From NCBI GenBank assembly GCA_014529385.2, contig CM043964.1:103020087-103084086 (forward strand): a DNA stretch of 64,000 nt, written 5' to 3'. A model generated the notes under the pieces. It did no database searches. It saw only the letters and a program-made list of their open reading frames with translations, and was not told the origin of the DNA. How positions within the stretch are numbered: the stretch's first letter is position 1; each line of letters opens with the position of its first letter. The DNA is from Adiantum capillus-veneris (lineage: Eukaryota > Streptophyta > Polypodiopsida > Polypodiales > Pteridaceae). The translations under genes and the position numbers were made by a program. Below, piece after piece: positions 13,260 through 23,983 of this stretch.

Positions 13260-15338
13260 TGAGTGGCATAAAATGGTAACCATCTTTTTGCAACATTTCT
13301 CAGCCTACTCAATGTCCTCTTCCTCATATGTGTATATATTTTTCTACGCTATTAAGTTATCTAGAGTAAATTTCCTCTCTTTGTTTAACCTTTGTGGAGA
13401 CACATACATTGTACTCTTCCCAAGAATGTCACCTTAGTCATATATTTATATTACCACCCTTTTCTTTTTGCTTTGTAAATAAAAGTAAGCATACAATAAC
13501 CAACTATATACCCCCAAACTTTCTTACCTCTTGTGAATTAGTAGTAGAAAAATAATATATCCATCTTCCACCCCTTATAGATAAATTCCCATGGAAATCA
13601 ACTCTCCACTTGTCTTTACCAAAGATTATGGTCCCTCTCTACAAGTCTTCTGTGCCCCCTACATAGGTGGCCCAATATCTCTTAAGAATATACATATAGT
13701 TTCTCTCCTTTCAAAAAGACTCCAATTGTATATTCTTTTCACAAGCAAATAATATTGGGCCCTCCTCTATTTGTTTAAGCATCATAGCCTTTTGAAAAAG
13801 CATGATTCCCCTTGGATGCATACAAGCAAAGGGCCCATACAAGAAGACTTTGAAGCAAAAGGTTCCCTAGCCTAGTGTGGACCTTCCAAACCGAATTTCT
13901 TGGTGCATGGGCGTGAAGAATAGTCCAAATTCATATCAAACATGTTGAGAAGGTCAATTTTGCCTTTTGAAGCATGTCATTCCGAGCTACAGGTAAAAAG
14001 TTATGGTCAAAACAGTGTAAATCTGTCAGATTCGCAGCAAAAGGGAACTGTAAATCAAGTAAATCAAGAGAGTGAGATCTTATTTTTCCCCTACTCATCT
14101 TCTAGAAGAGCAATGAGTGTTCAAGGTCACTTGCATGTGATGGGACCAACCTAAAGATGCTTTCTAAATGCCAAGACAGACAAGTTGAGATACCCCGCAG
14201 GAGCCACCCGTAGGGCCTCATGGTGGGGCCCACCTACATTATGCACCCCTATGGAGCCTTCACGGTCTAAAATGATATTTTTGGTGAATAAATAGTCCCT
14301 TTTATGTCCAATATTCAATGAGTGGTCAAAGGACACTTAATTAGGTCTAATCACTTACTCTAATTAAGTGTAGCATAATCCCACTCCTACACAACTATAA
14401 ATAGCCCCCCTTGGAGAGACTCAAGGACACACACACACCTATATTTTCAACTTCATGTTGTTTCTTTATCAATAGTAGAGAAAACCCCAACTCTCCCTCT
14501 TTCACATCCTCCCTCCTAACCTTCCTCTTTGGAGGAAGTGCAACTCTATTCTCCACTCTTTCCATTCTAGAATCTCTTACTCCATCAACCCAATAAATCA
14601 TTTGTAGCACCTCAATAACTTGTAAATACATCATGATCTCTCTCATGGTTATGTTAATGATCATGAAATCATCTTCAAAACTTTCAAGTGTCACAATTCG
14701 TGATGGTTAGCAAGCGTCGGTTCTCCCCTTAAAAGGTGTGCGAGAAATCAAGTAAGTGTTCTATTCTCAATTTACCATTGGTTTGTTTCTCCACACTTAT
14801 TCAATTGGTCTAAAGAAATTTCTCACTCCAACTCTCTTTTGCTTCATTACATATGCATGTGGCTACCTCTCATGGTGATTTTATTTGTGTCACGGCATTG
14901 CATAGATGGAGATGAGCTCTCTATGCAAAGTGTGTTAGTTTGATGTAAGTGATTCTCTTGTGTGTTTGAGAGGCAAGTCTTGTGAGCATGATTTTTTTGA
15001 TGAGTGCTTGAGAGAGGAAGAGTTTGGATGTATTATGGGTATTCTTATGGGGAGAAGGTGAATGCTATTCCACAAATTGCATATTTCATTTTGATGCACG
15101 GCATTGGGTTGCATAATCGTTGATGGTGTTCAAGTGTCCAAAGTGTATATAGAGTAAGGGGGTTTTCAAAGTGTGTTGCTTGAGTGGGTGAGTGCAAGTG
15201 TCATTTTGATTGGTTTCCTTCTCCACTCCCAAAAGAAGGTGGTGCCCCAAGTAGTGTGCGTACCTCTTTACGAACATTTTGTGAGGGTAGGCCCATTGGT
15301 TTGGGTTTAGAGGCCCCATTTCAAAAAGCTCGCCCTCA
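13260..15338 (+). repeat. 5' LTR of the Tat element
   Basis: 2079 bp, TG...CA ends, near-identical to 21156-23233. It carries a TATA box and a CACACACACAC stretch a short way downstream of it. Reading frames inside are not conserved as proteins and I treat them as chance. Confidence 0.95.
14396..14403 (+). promoter_or_regulatory. TATA box in the 5' LTR
   Basis: TATAAATA in the context ACAACTATAAATAGCCCC, in the middle of the LTR where the U3/R border is expected. The same sequence is kept in the 3' LTR at 22291-22298. Transcription would start about 30 bp downstream. Confidence 0.7.
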
Positions 15339-15343
15339 TAAAG

Positions 15344-15363
15344 TGGTGCCTCCACTGAGGAAC
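15344..15363 (+). other. Putative primer-binding site
   Basis: TGGTGCCTCCACTGAGGAAC begins 5 bp after the LTR end. TGG pairs with a tRNA CCA end and the next bases could pair with an acceptor stem; I cannot name the tRNA. Position is the main evidence. Confidence 0.5.
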
Positions 15364-15987
15364 ATATTTCCAAGTTACCTTCAAATTCTATAGTGATGAA
15401 CAATGGAGTTCCCATCTATCCATTTCATTTTGCACAACACATTAGAGTAAATGTTCACATAGATAGAAAAGTCTTTTTCCAGCAACGCATTGTTTTTATG
15501 TTTGGTGCAGAAAGACTTAGAGAAATACTGGCATCACCCAATCCAATTATACTTCCAATCATCAATTATGAAACTTCTTTTGATGTTCACGTTTTCATTT
15601 TGTGTTAAAGGCAGGAACAAGGAGTGGTGAAGGGGTGCTCAAGGGCCATATGAAGGAACGAGGTCTTCAAACCAACAACGAGGAGTAGCACATGAATCAC
15701 GATCAAAATAATGAACCTTTTAGGCCTATTGCTCGGCAATCCATTCATATAATCATTGCAACTAAGTTTAGGTTTCAGTCTATCATAAGGAGGATATTTG
15801 GATCCACTCGCCTCAATGAAATCAATGTTCAATTAATCCATTTATTCTACCTATGATAAAGTACGAATTAACAATGGATGTGTACATCTTCATTTTAATG
15901 TAATCAGATTTATAGTGTCAATAATCTTGTGCGGCTTGTAAGAGAAAAGTTTCTTTTAAAAAAAAGATTTAAAAAAGTCTAAACAAA
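15364..15987 (+). other. Leader between primer site and gag
   Basis: About 620 bp without a convincing reading frame. It ends in an A-rich stretch (15956-15985) immediately before the gag ATG at 15988. RNA packaging signals would be expected here, but none can be recognised by eye. Confidence 0.5.
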
Positions 15988-18900
15988 ATGTCCAGTTCTT
16001 TTCCCACGTTCTATGCAAGAAGTGGGGAAGATGCGCAAGAGTTTCTTGACAACTTGGAGATGGCACATCTCATATCCGGGAGAGATGAAGAGGAAGTAAA
16101 GCTACGAGCCTTCCCGTTGGTTCTAAAAGCAGAAGCTAAAGCATGGTATGAGGCCTTGCAACCCCAAATCAAGTCCAATTGGGAGAGACTGCGAGCAAGC
16201 TTCCTCTCCAAGTTCAGGCAAGGTGATACTTCTGAAGGACTATGGAAATGTCTTATTGGGCATAAGCAGGTATCACTTAAAGACTATCCCTCTTATGAAG
16301 CAACCTTTGTCAATCTATGGGGTAGGTGGGAGGCTACATTAGAAAATCATGGTGGTGCACCTAAATTTCTAAAAAAAGAGAGATTCATGGTTGCCTTGTA
16401 TCCACTTTTAAAGGCTAAAGTAGAGCTAAAATTCCCATCCACTTTCGAAGAAGCACGTGAGGTAGCCATCATCAAGTTTAAAAAACTACACTTCCAAGCA
16501 CATAGAGCAAGGGGTTTGAATGAAGTGAGTGAGAGGGAGTCTTCACAAACCATGGAAGCACCAATTAGGGCCCCTCTTGCGCAATCTTCACAAATAGGAG
16601 ATAACTCTCAACAAGAAGTTTTACAAAGGCTAACTCAACAGCTTGAGAACCTCACTCTGAATCTAGTACAAGGCCTACCTCAACAACGACAACCAAGAGA
16701 AGGGAATCGCAATCAACGAAGACAAGCTCAAGAGTTGCGATGTTGGAATTGCAATGAAATGGGCCATGGCATGTACAATTGTCCACATCCAAGGCGACTT
16801 CCGGGAGACATATATCCCCCTAGACCGCCTCCTCTCACTGTGCAACAAGAACAAGCTCAAGGCCCACAAATCCTTCGACGACCACCACCACCAGCAAATA
16901 TACCTCCCGTCCCACATGAGGAGGAAGAAAGAGGAGTCAACATCATCAAGCTAGAAGAGGTAATAGATGAGCATACTCTAAACTTTGATGTTATGCCGGC
17001 AGAAAAACGCACAAGAGCACATGATAAGGATGAAGACATGAGAAGTGAAGGAACAAATTCAGCCAGAAGGGACAAGAAGAAGAAGTCAAAGATGGAAGAA
17101 GCTGAAAGTAGCAGGAAGAAAAGATCAAGGCGAAGGGAAATTGGTATCAACGACTTCCCATTGGGAAAGGAGCTAGAGCCCTACAACATCTTGGAGGATT
17201 TACAAACCCAAAAGCCAAACATTTCATGGCCTCAACTTCTACACCTATCAGCCAAAGTAAGAAGGCAATGGCCAAAGTTGGTAAGTACAAGAATTCCAAA
17301 AAAGAAAGCAAATCTTTCCATTAAGGTTGTGGCCTCAAAGCTACAAAAAGATGTGGAACCCATTGTGGATGCTTACATAAGGGGTAAAAAGGTGTCTAAT
17401 GTATATGTTGATGGTGGAGCTCAAATGTGTGTGATCACGGAAAAATCAATGAACAAGTTAGGGCTTGAAATTACAAAGTCCTCTAATTGTCAAGCTAGGC
17501 TAGCCAACAACTCAAGTGTGAAGTGTTTGGGGATCATTGAAAATGTAAAAGTCTCTGTATGTAACATAGATGCACGAGTGGATATGTATGTCATGCCAGC
17601 TAAGGGGGAGGGCTATCCCATCATCCTAGGGAGGCCTTGGCTCATTGCTGTGAATGCAGATCAAAAATGGGGAAGTGGTCGTTTGATTCTTAAGAAGGGT
17701 CAACCGGTGGTGTATGATTGGCGAGAAGGAAAGCAACTAGATATCAACTATGAAACCACGGCAGATGAAGAGAGCGAGGAGGAGAGTCCCTACTCAAGTG
17801 ATGAGGAAGCATCAACCAGTGCATCAACCAGTGAAGAGGAGTCTTCTTTGGAGGTAATGGGAATTGTATTCAACACCAACACTCAAGATGTTCCAGTAGA
17901 AGAAAAGCCAACAGACAATCACACACGACGGGATGAAAGATGCCACCACCTTGAAGAAGGATTTGAGAAGATGCTTGCAAAAGGTCTTACTTGTGAGGAG
18001 AAGAGGTCCTACATCAATATGTTAAGGAGGTATCCCAATTTGTTTATCATTGACTACTCACAAATAAGAGGTGTAGATGTAATAGAGCATCGAATTGAAT
18101 TGAAACCAGGGACCAAACCCGTGGCTCAAAAGTTAAGGCGACTAGGATCTGTGCAACAAAAGGCTCTCCTACAGAAAGTGAATCGACTCTTGAAGGCTGG
18201 CTTCATCTATCCAGTATCCAACTCCGAATGGGTATCACCTATTGTAGTCACTCCCAAGAAGAATGGTAAGTGGAGGGTCTGCGTGGATTACAGACCCCTC
18301 AACGCTGCGACAAAGAGGGACCACTTCCCTCTCCCTTTCCAAGATGAAATTTTGAATGAAGTAGCAGGTCACGAATGCTACACTGTGTGTGATGGGTATT
18401 CGGGATATTTTCAAATTAGAATAGCAGAAGAGGACCAACCAAAAACCACCTTCATCACACCTTGGGGATGTTTTGCATTCAGAGTAATGCCTTTTGGGCT
18501 CACCAATGCTCCTAGCACCTTCATGAGATTCACAATATTTGTATTTCAGCCATTCTTTGGGAAATCTATAAGAGTCTTTATGGATGATTTCTGTATTTAT
18601 AGTTGTAGATCACTTCATTGCCAAAAGGTTGAAGAGGGGCTTAAGAGGCTCCATCAATTTGGGGGACAACTCAACCCAGAGAAGTGTCATATCGGTGAAT
18701 CTCAGGTGGTTTTGCTAGGCCATGTGGTTTCTTCACAAGGAATTCAAGTGGATCCCTCTAAAGTAGAGGCCCGTTTGTCATTATCTCCACCAACAACAAC
18801 AAAGGAGCTAATGACCTTCAACCACAAAGTGAGGTACATGTCTCGCTTCATCCATCTCCTAGCAGAATCCATCGCCCCTTTGCATAGGTTGGCAAGCCAA

Positions 18901-20475
18901 TCTACATTTGAATGGGGGAGGGAACATGCAAAATGTTTTGAGGAAGTGAAGGGCATTCTTAGCTCTCTCCCAATCCTAATGCCACCAGATCCAAAGGAGA
19001 CTTACTATGTCACTCCAAGTGTAGGTTTCGAAGCAATTGGTGTTGTTTTGATGCAAAAAGATCCTAAAACATCATACATGAGGCCGATCTATTTTGCAAG
19101 CAAGGTGATGACTCCAGTCGAGAAGGGATACACTGAAATGGAGAAAGTGGTCTTTGCAATCTTGTTTGCGGTAAGGAAGTTTCGATCGTATCTTCTCCCT
19201 GTGCCATTTGTTTTTCTCACCTTAGAGCACAATCTACCATATGTAGTACAACACATGAGCCTCTCATCTAGAATAGCAAAGTGGGTGCTTGAACTCCAAG
19301 AATTTGAATACACTTTCCTTGTAGAAGATAGCACAAGAGCAGGACTTGCAGACATTCTCACCTACAAAGTGAGAGAAAGGGAAGGATCACGACCACAAAG
19401 AGAGGAAGGCTCAAAACAGTTCAAAGTGAAGGAGATTGATAATGCCCATACTTTATGCTTTGACGGAGCCTATCAACGCCAACAAGACAAAGAAGCAGGG
19501 GGGATCCTCATTTTAAACCCACAAAAGGAGGTAATGGTTAGAAAAGGTATCACTCTACCCAATGTTCACTCTAACAATGAGGCTGAGTATGCTGCTCTAA
19601 CCCTTGGGTTAGAAGAATGCAAAGAATTAGGCATACAAAGACTTATTATAAAAGGTGATTCTTTGCTAGTGGTCAGGCAAATCCAAGGGACTTGGATGTG
19701 CAAGAATCGTACATTGTTTGAGTGGCTTAGTAGTGTAAGAGCTTTGATGAAGGGTTTTAAAGCAACACAGGTACAACACATTGTGAGAACTCATAACAAG
19801 GAAGCAGACTTACTCGCAAATGAAAAGCTTCAAATGACGGTAGGAGGTGTGAAACTATATGAACCCAAATATCAAGGTCAAGAGGAGCTAAAAGAAATTA
19901 TCTTCTTTCTACAAGCAGGTGAGTGTCTCAAACACTTAGACAAGGTGCAAAGACATAGACTAGTTAAGAAGGCCACACCTTACCAGTTGATCGGGGATGA
20001 TTTATATCACAAAGGGAAAGATTTGGTCTTGAGGAGAGTACCAGGTGTGCAAGAGATAGAGAAAATTCTTCTTTCATGTCATGATGATGTCTGTGGTGGT
20101 CACTTTTCTCAAGATATTACAAGTAGGAAGATTTTACAAGCAGGGTTTATTTGGCCGAGCTTACATCGTGATGTCCAATATTGGTGTAGGCATGCCATAG
20201 CATATGAGAGCCGAAGGCTCAATAGTGATGAACGAGTCTTGGGAATTTATGAGAAAGAGCTTTTAGCTGTTCTACATGCCCTAGATATATGGAAGCACTA
20301 CCTATTTGGGACTCCATTTATCCTACAAACCGACCACCAAAGTCTCAAGTATTTCATGACGCAAACCAAGCTTTCCAACAAACAAATGAGGTGGGCAAAT
20401 TTTCTTTTGCAATTTAATTTCCATATTGCTCACATAGCTGGTAATCACAATCAAGTTGCCGATGCACTTTCATGA
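15988..20475 (+). CDS. Gag-Pol polyprotein of the Tat element, with a chromovirus RNase H grafted into integrase
   Basis: Single frame of 1495 codons. Order: retroviral-type Gag domain (about residues 10-170); CCHC zinc knuckle CWNCNEMGHGMYNC from C252; acidic linker; aspartic protease with DGGA at D475, as usual for Tat; reverse transcriptase from about 730, with CVDYRPLN, PFGLTNAPSTF and FMDD at 864-867; a first RNase H (about 1005-1130) that has lost the usual acidic residues (YVTPSVG in place of a D-containing motif, LEHN in place of TDH); and an archaeal-like RNase H with all four acidic residues (D1159, E1200, D1224, D1274). The integrase zinc finger follows (CHDDVCGGH ... YWCRHA, about 1370-1402). 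There the sequence switches abruptly to a chromovirus RNase H (AYESRRLN, YEKELLAV, TDHQSLKYF, QVADALS), ending in TGA at 20473-20475 where the family has CGA. Transcribed from the LTR. Integrase function is not expected. Confidence 0.92.
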   Translation: MSSSFPTFYARSGEDAQEFLDNLEMAHLISGRDEEEVKLRAFPLVLKAEAKAWYEALQPQIKSNWERLRASFLSKFRQGDTSEGLWKCLIGHKQVSLKDYPSYEATFVNLWGRWEATLENHGGAPKFLKKERFMVALYPLLKAKVELKFPSTFEEAREVAIIKFKKLHFQAHRARGLNEVSERESSQTMEAPIRAPLAQSSQIGDNSQQEVLQRLTQQLENLTLNLVQGLPQQRQPREGNRNQRRQAQELRCWNCNEMGHGMYNCPHPRRLPGDIYPPRPPPLTVQQEQAQGPQILRRPPPPANIPPVPHEEEERGVNIIKLEEVIDEHTLNFDVMPAEKRTRAHDKDEDMRSEGTNSARRDKKKKSKMEEAESSRKKRSRRREIGINDFPLGKELEPYNILEDLQTQKPNISWPQLLHLSAKVRRQWPKLVSTRIPKKKANLSIKVVASKLQKDVEPIVDAYIRGKKVSNVYVDGGAQMCVITEKSMNKLGLEITKSSNCQARLANNSSVKCLGIIENVKVSVCNIDARVDMYVMPAKGEGYPIILGRPWLIAVNADQKWGSGRLILKKGQPVVYDWREGKQLDINYETTADEESEEESPYSSDEEASTSASTSEEESSLEVMGIVFNTNTQDVPVEEKPTDNHTRRDERCHHLEEGFEKMLAKGLTCEEKRSYINMLRRYPNLFIIDYSQIRGVDVIEHRIELKPGTKPVAQKLRRLGSVQQKALLQKVNRLLKAGFIYPVSNSEWVSPIVVTPKKNGKWRVCVDYRPLNAATKRDHFPLPFQDEILNEVAGHECYTVCDGYSGYFQIRIAEEDQPKTTFITPWGCFAFRVMPFGLTNAPSTFMRFTIFVFQPFFGKSIRVFMDDFCIYSCRSLHCQKVEEGLKRLHQFGGQLNPEKCHIGESQVVLLGHVVSSQGIQVDPSKVEARLSLSPPTTTKELMTFNHKVRYMSRFIHLLAESIAPLHRLASQSTFEWGREHAKCFEEVKGILSSLPILMPPDPKETYYVTPSVGFEAIGVVLMQKDPKTSYMRPIYFASKVMTPVEKGYTEMEKVVFAILFAVRKFRSYLLPVPFVFLTLEHNLPYVVQHMSLSSRIAKWVLELQEFEYTFLVEDSTRAGLADILTYKVREREGSRPQREEGSKQFKVKEIDNAHTLCFDGAYQRQQDKEAGGILILNPQKEVMVRKGITLPNVHSNNEAEYAALTLGLEECKELGIQRLIIKGDSLLVVRQIQGTWMCKNRTLFEWLSSVRALMKGFKATQVQHIVRTHNKEADLLANEKLQMTVGGVKLYEPKYQGQEELKEIIFFLQAGECLKHLDKVQRHRLVKKATPYQLIGDDLYHKGKDLVLRRVPGVQEIEKILLSCHDDVCGGHFSQDITSRKILQAGFIWPSLHRDVQYWCRHAIAYESRRLNSDERVLGIYEKELLAVLHALDIWKHYLFGTPFILQTDHQSLKYFMTQTKLSNKQMRWANFLLQFNFHIAHIAGNHNQVADALS

Positions 20476-20973
20476 CGACCAAAAGTTAATGCGGTGTCTA
20501 TAGCTACTCACAATGATCTATCCTCTATGATAGATGAGTATGCTACTGACCCTGACTTTAGAGACATAATGTCAGCCCTTGCTTTGGGGAAGAAAGAGGA
20601 ACCATTCACCTTGCAGGATGGTTATCTTCTCCACGGAAATAGGCTATGTGTTGACAAAAAGTTTTTGCAAAGATGGGAGTGACCTTTCATGATAAAAATA
20701 AAGTTTGGGAATGGTAGTTACAGATTAGCAGATTTATCAGGAAAACTCCACAAGACCAGAGTCAATGGATGGAGATTAAAGCCCTACTTTCAACGTATCA
20801 ATCCGTTGATAGGCAGTCATCTGCCTACATCATCTAAACTCCAAATTGGCATGGCTCCCTTCGGCTTGGCAAATGCTCCACCTATTTTTAAAGCTTTGAT
20901 GTGCAAAGAAGAACCAGTCTTGGAATCTGAACATACCCAAGGCAACCCTCCCATCTCCGATTTATGGGATTGA
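20476..20973 (+). pseudogene. Continuation of the same frame: chromovirus linker, then Tat integrase C-terminus
   Basis: The frame of 15988-20475 continues with no shift. Up to about 20670 it encodes the chromovirus stretch that normally links RNase H to the integrase zinc finger (RPKVNAV, LQDGYLLHGNRLCV). It then returns to Tat sequence with RWE-stop-PFMIKIKF (TGA at 20680-20682, probably GGA before) and GSYRLADLSGKL, VNGWRLKPYF, the usual end of a Tat integrase. It closes at 20971-20973. The part of integrase holding the D,D-35-E catalytic residues is absent. A short segment MAPFGLANAPPIFKALM (about 20850-20900) resembles an RT motif; this may be chance. Confidence 0.8.
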
Positions 20974-21023
20974 GGTAATGAAAAGCAGGTCCAATGGAGT
21001 AAAAGAGTGCATGACACTCCTCC

Positions 21024-21104
21024 TATTGAAAAAAGAAAAAGAAAAAAAAAGAAAAGGAAAAATGACAAAAAAAAGAGAAAAAAAGAAAGAAAGAAAAAAA
21101 GCAA
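21024..21104 (+). repeat. A/G-rich low-complexity run
   Basis: About 80 bp made almost only of A and G (AAAAAGAAAG type) just upstream of the polypurine tract. The long Phe/Ser-rich frames on the opposite strand come from this composition. Confidence 0.9.
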
Positions 21105-21138
21105 CACCGTCCTCCTAAAGATATGAATATCTTTAGGC

Positions 21139-21149
21139 TTGGGGGAGGG
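21139..21149 (+). other. Polypurine tract
   Basis: TTGGGGGAGGG followed by CTAATA, directly in front of the 3' LTR start (TGAGTGG at 21156). This is the plus-strand primer position typical of plant gypsy elements. Confidence 0.8.
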
Positions 21150-21155
21150 CTAATA

Positions 21156-23233
21156 TGAGTGGCATAAAATGGTAACCATCTTTTTGCAACATTTCTCAGC
21201 CTACTCAATGTCCTCTTCCTCATATGTGTATATATTTTTCTACGCTATTAAGTTATCTAGAGTAAATTTCCTCTCTTCGTTTAACCTTTGTGGAGACACA
21301 TACATTGTATCTTCCCAAGAATGTCACCTTAGTCATATATTTATATTACCACCCTTTTCTTTTTGCTTTGTAAATAAAAGTAAGCATACAATAACCAACT
21401 ATATACCCCCAAACTTTCTTACCTCTTGTGAATTAGTAGTAGAAAAATAATATATCCATCTTCCCCCCCTTATAGATAAATTCCCATGGAAATCAACTCT
21501 CCACTTGTCTTTACCAAAGATTATGGTCCCTCTCTACAAGTCTTCTATGCCCCCTACATAGGTGGCCCAATATCTCTTAAGAATATACATATAGTTTCTC
21601 TCCTTTCAAAAAGACTCCAATTCTATATTCTTTTCACAAGCAAATAATATTGGGCCCTCCTCTATTTGTTTAAACATCATAGCCTTTTGAAAAAGCATGA
21701 TTCCCCTTGGATGCATACAAGCAAAGGGCCCATACAAAAAGACTTTGAAGCAAAAGGTTCCCTAGCCTAGTGTGGACCTTCCAAACAGAATTTCTTGGTG
21801 CATGGGCGTGAAGAATGGTCCAAATTCATATCAAACATGTTGAGAAGGTCAATTTTGCCTTTTGAAGCATGTCATTCCGAGCTACAGGTAAAAAGTTATG
21901 GTCAAAACAGTGTAAATCTGTCAGATTCGCAGCAAAAGGGAACTGTAAATCAAGTAAATCAAGAGAGTGAGATCTTATTTTTCCCCTACTCATCTTCTAG
22001 AAGAGCAGTGAGTGTTCAAGGTCACTTGCATGTGATGGGACCAACCTAAAGATGCTTTCTAAATGCCAAGACAAACAAGTTGAGATACCCCGCAGGAGCC
22101 ACCCGTAGGGCCTCATGGTGGGGCCCACCTACATTATGCACCCCTATGGAGCCTTCACGGTCTAAAATGATATTTTTGGTGAATAAATAGTCCCTTTTAT
22201 GTCCAATATTCAATGAGTGGTCAAAGGACACTTAATTAGGTCTAATCACTTACTCTAATTAAGTGTAGCATAATCCCACTCCTACACAACTATAAATAGC
22301 CCCCCTTGGAGAGACTCAAGGACACACACACACCTATATTTTCAACTTCATGTTGTTTCTTGATCAATAGTAGAGAAAACCCCAAATCTCCCTCTTTCAC
22401 ATCCTCCCTCCTAACCTTCCTCTTTGGAGGAAGTGCAACTCTATTCTCCACTCTTTCCATTCTACAATCTCTTACTCCATCAAACCAATAAATCATTTGT
22501 AGCACCTCAATAATTTGTAAATACATCATGATCTCTCTCATGGTTATGTTAATGATCATGAAATCATCTTCAAAACTTTCAAGTGTCGCAATTCGTGATG
22601 GTTAGCAAGCGTCGGTTCTCCCCTTAAAAGGTGTGCGAGAAATCAAGTAAGTGTTCTATTCTCAATTTACCATTGGTTTGTTTCTCCACACTTATTCAAT
22701 TGGTCTAAAGAAATTTCTCACTCCAACTCTCTTTTTCTTCATTATATATGCATGTGGCTACCTCTCATGGTGATTTTATTTGTGTCACGGCATTGCATAG
22801 ATGGAGATGAGCTCTCTATGCAAAGTGTGTTAGTTTGATGTAAGTGATTCTCTTGTGTGTTTGAGAGGCAAGTCTTGTGAGCATGATTTTTTTGATGAGT
22901 GCTTGAGAGAGGAAGAGTTTGGATGTATTATGGGTATTCTTATGGGGAGAAGGTGAATGCTATTCCACAAATTGCATATTTCATTTTGATGCACGGCATT
23001 GGGTTGCATAATCGTTGATGGTGTTCAAGTGTCCAAAGTGTATATAGAGTAAGGAGGTTTTCAAAGTGTTTTGCTTGAGTGGGTGAGTGCAAGTGTCATT
23101 TTGATTGGTTTCCTTCTCCACTCCCAAAAGAAGGTGGTGCCCCAAGTAGTGTGCGTACCTCTTTATGAACATTTTGTGAGGGTAGGCCCATTGGTTTGGG
23201 TTTAGAGGCCCCATTTCAAGAAGTTCGCCCTCA
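21156..23233 (+). repeat. 3' LTR of the Tat element
   Basis: 2078 bp, about 99% identical by eye to 13260-15338, mostly single substitutions and one 1-bp length change. TATAAATA is kept at 22291-22298. It ends CCTCA at 23233, then the CTAC duplication and satellite. Confidence 0.95.
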
Positions 23234-23983
23234 CTACTATGTTTACTACCATGGATGGTTTGGGGTAGAGGTCCACCACTTGTCCAACCTACTATCCACT
23301 ATGTCATGGAGGCTTTAGCACAAGGTGGTTTGAAGTTCCAACACGTATCCAAGCTAGCTCTACTGAAAAAAGCTATCTCTATTGTTTCAAGGTCAATGTG
23401 TGAATGGAGTGTACCTACTATGTTTACTACCATGGATGGTTTGAAGCAGAGGTCCACCACTTGTCCAACCTACTATCCACTGTGTCATGGACGCTTTAGC
23501 CGAAGATGGTTTGAAGGTCCACCACCTATCCAATCTAGCTGTACTAAAACAAGCTATCTCTATTGTTTCAAGGTCAATGTGTAAATGGACTCTAGCTACT
23601 ATGTCTATTAACATGGAAGGTTTCAAGCAGAGGTCCACCACTTCTCCAACCTACTATCCATTTTGTTATGGAGTATTTAACCCAAGGTGGTTTATTGAAG
23701 TTCCACCACATGTCCAAGCTAGATATATTGAAAGAAGCTATCTCTATTATTTCAAGGTTAGTAAAAGAATGGAGTGGAGCTACTATGTTTACTACCATGG
23801 ATGGTTTGGAGCAGAGGTCCACCACTTGTCCAACCTACTAAACATTGTGTTATGGAGTTTTGGAGCAGAGGTCCACCACTTGTCCAAGCTAGCTCTACTT
23901 AAAGAAGCTATCTCTATTGTTTCAAGGTCAATGTGTGAAAGGAGTGTAGCTACTATGTTTACTACCATGGATGGTTTGGGGCA
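23234..23983 (+). repeat. Satellite segment right of the retrotransposon
   Basis: About four monomers of the 181-bp family, some shortened (for example around 23850-23880 the CAGAGGTCCACCACTTGTCC part is doubled). It stops at GGTTTGGGGCA, where the spacer block of 23984 begins. Confidence 0.9.

Larger units (their letters stand above)
13260..23233 (+). mobile_element. Tat-lineage Ty3/gypsy LTR retrotransposon, structurally complete but with a chimeric pol
   Basis: Two direct LTRs (13260-15338 and 21156-23233) start TGAGTGG and end CCTCA. They flank a primer site, a long gag-pol frame and a polypurine tract. The bases CTAC sit on both sides (13256-13259 and 23234-23237) and restore the satellite sequence GTAGCTACTATG when the element is removed; if the following T is counted with the target, the duplication is the usual 5 bp. 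The second, archaeal-like RNase H places it in the Tat lineage of plant gypsy elements. By eye the LTRs differ at about 25 of ~2078 positions, so the insertion is fairly recent. The integrase core is missing (see the coding entries), so it should need help from another element to integrate. Confidence 0.93.

Noticed and set aside
13942-14694. Frames inside the LTRs of the Tat element (repeated at 21795-22559)
   Set aside because: They recur only because the LTR is duplicated; composition is not protein-like and one overlaps the TATA region.
20817-21223. Phe/Ser-rich minus-strand frames that resemble membrane proteins
   Set aside because: They come from the A/G-rich run before the polypurine tract, on the antisense strand of the retrotransposon.
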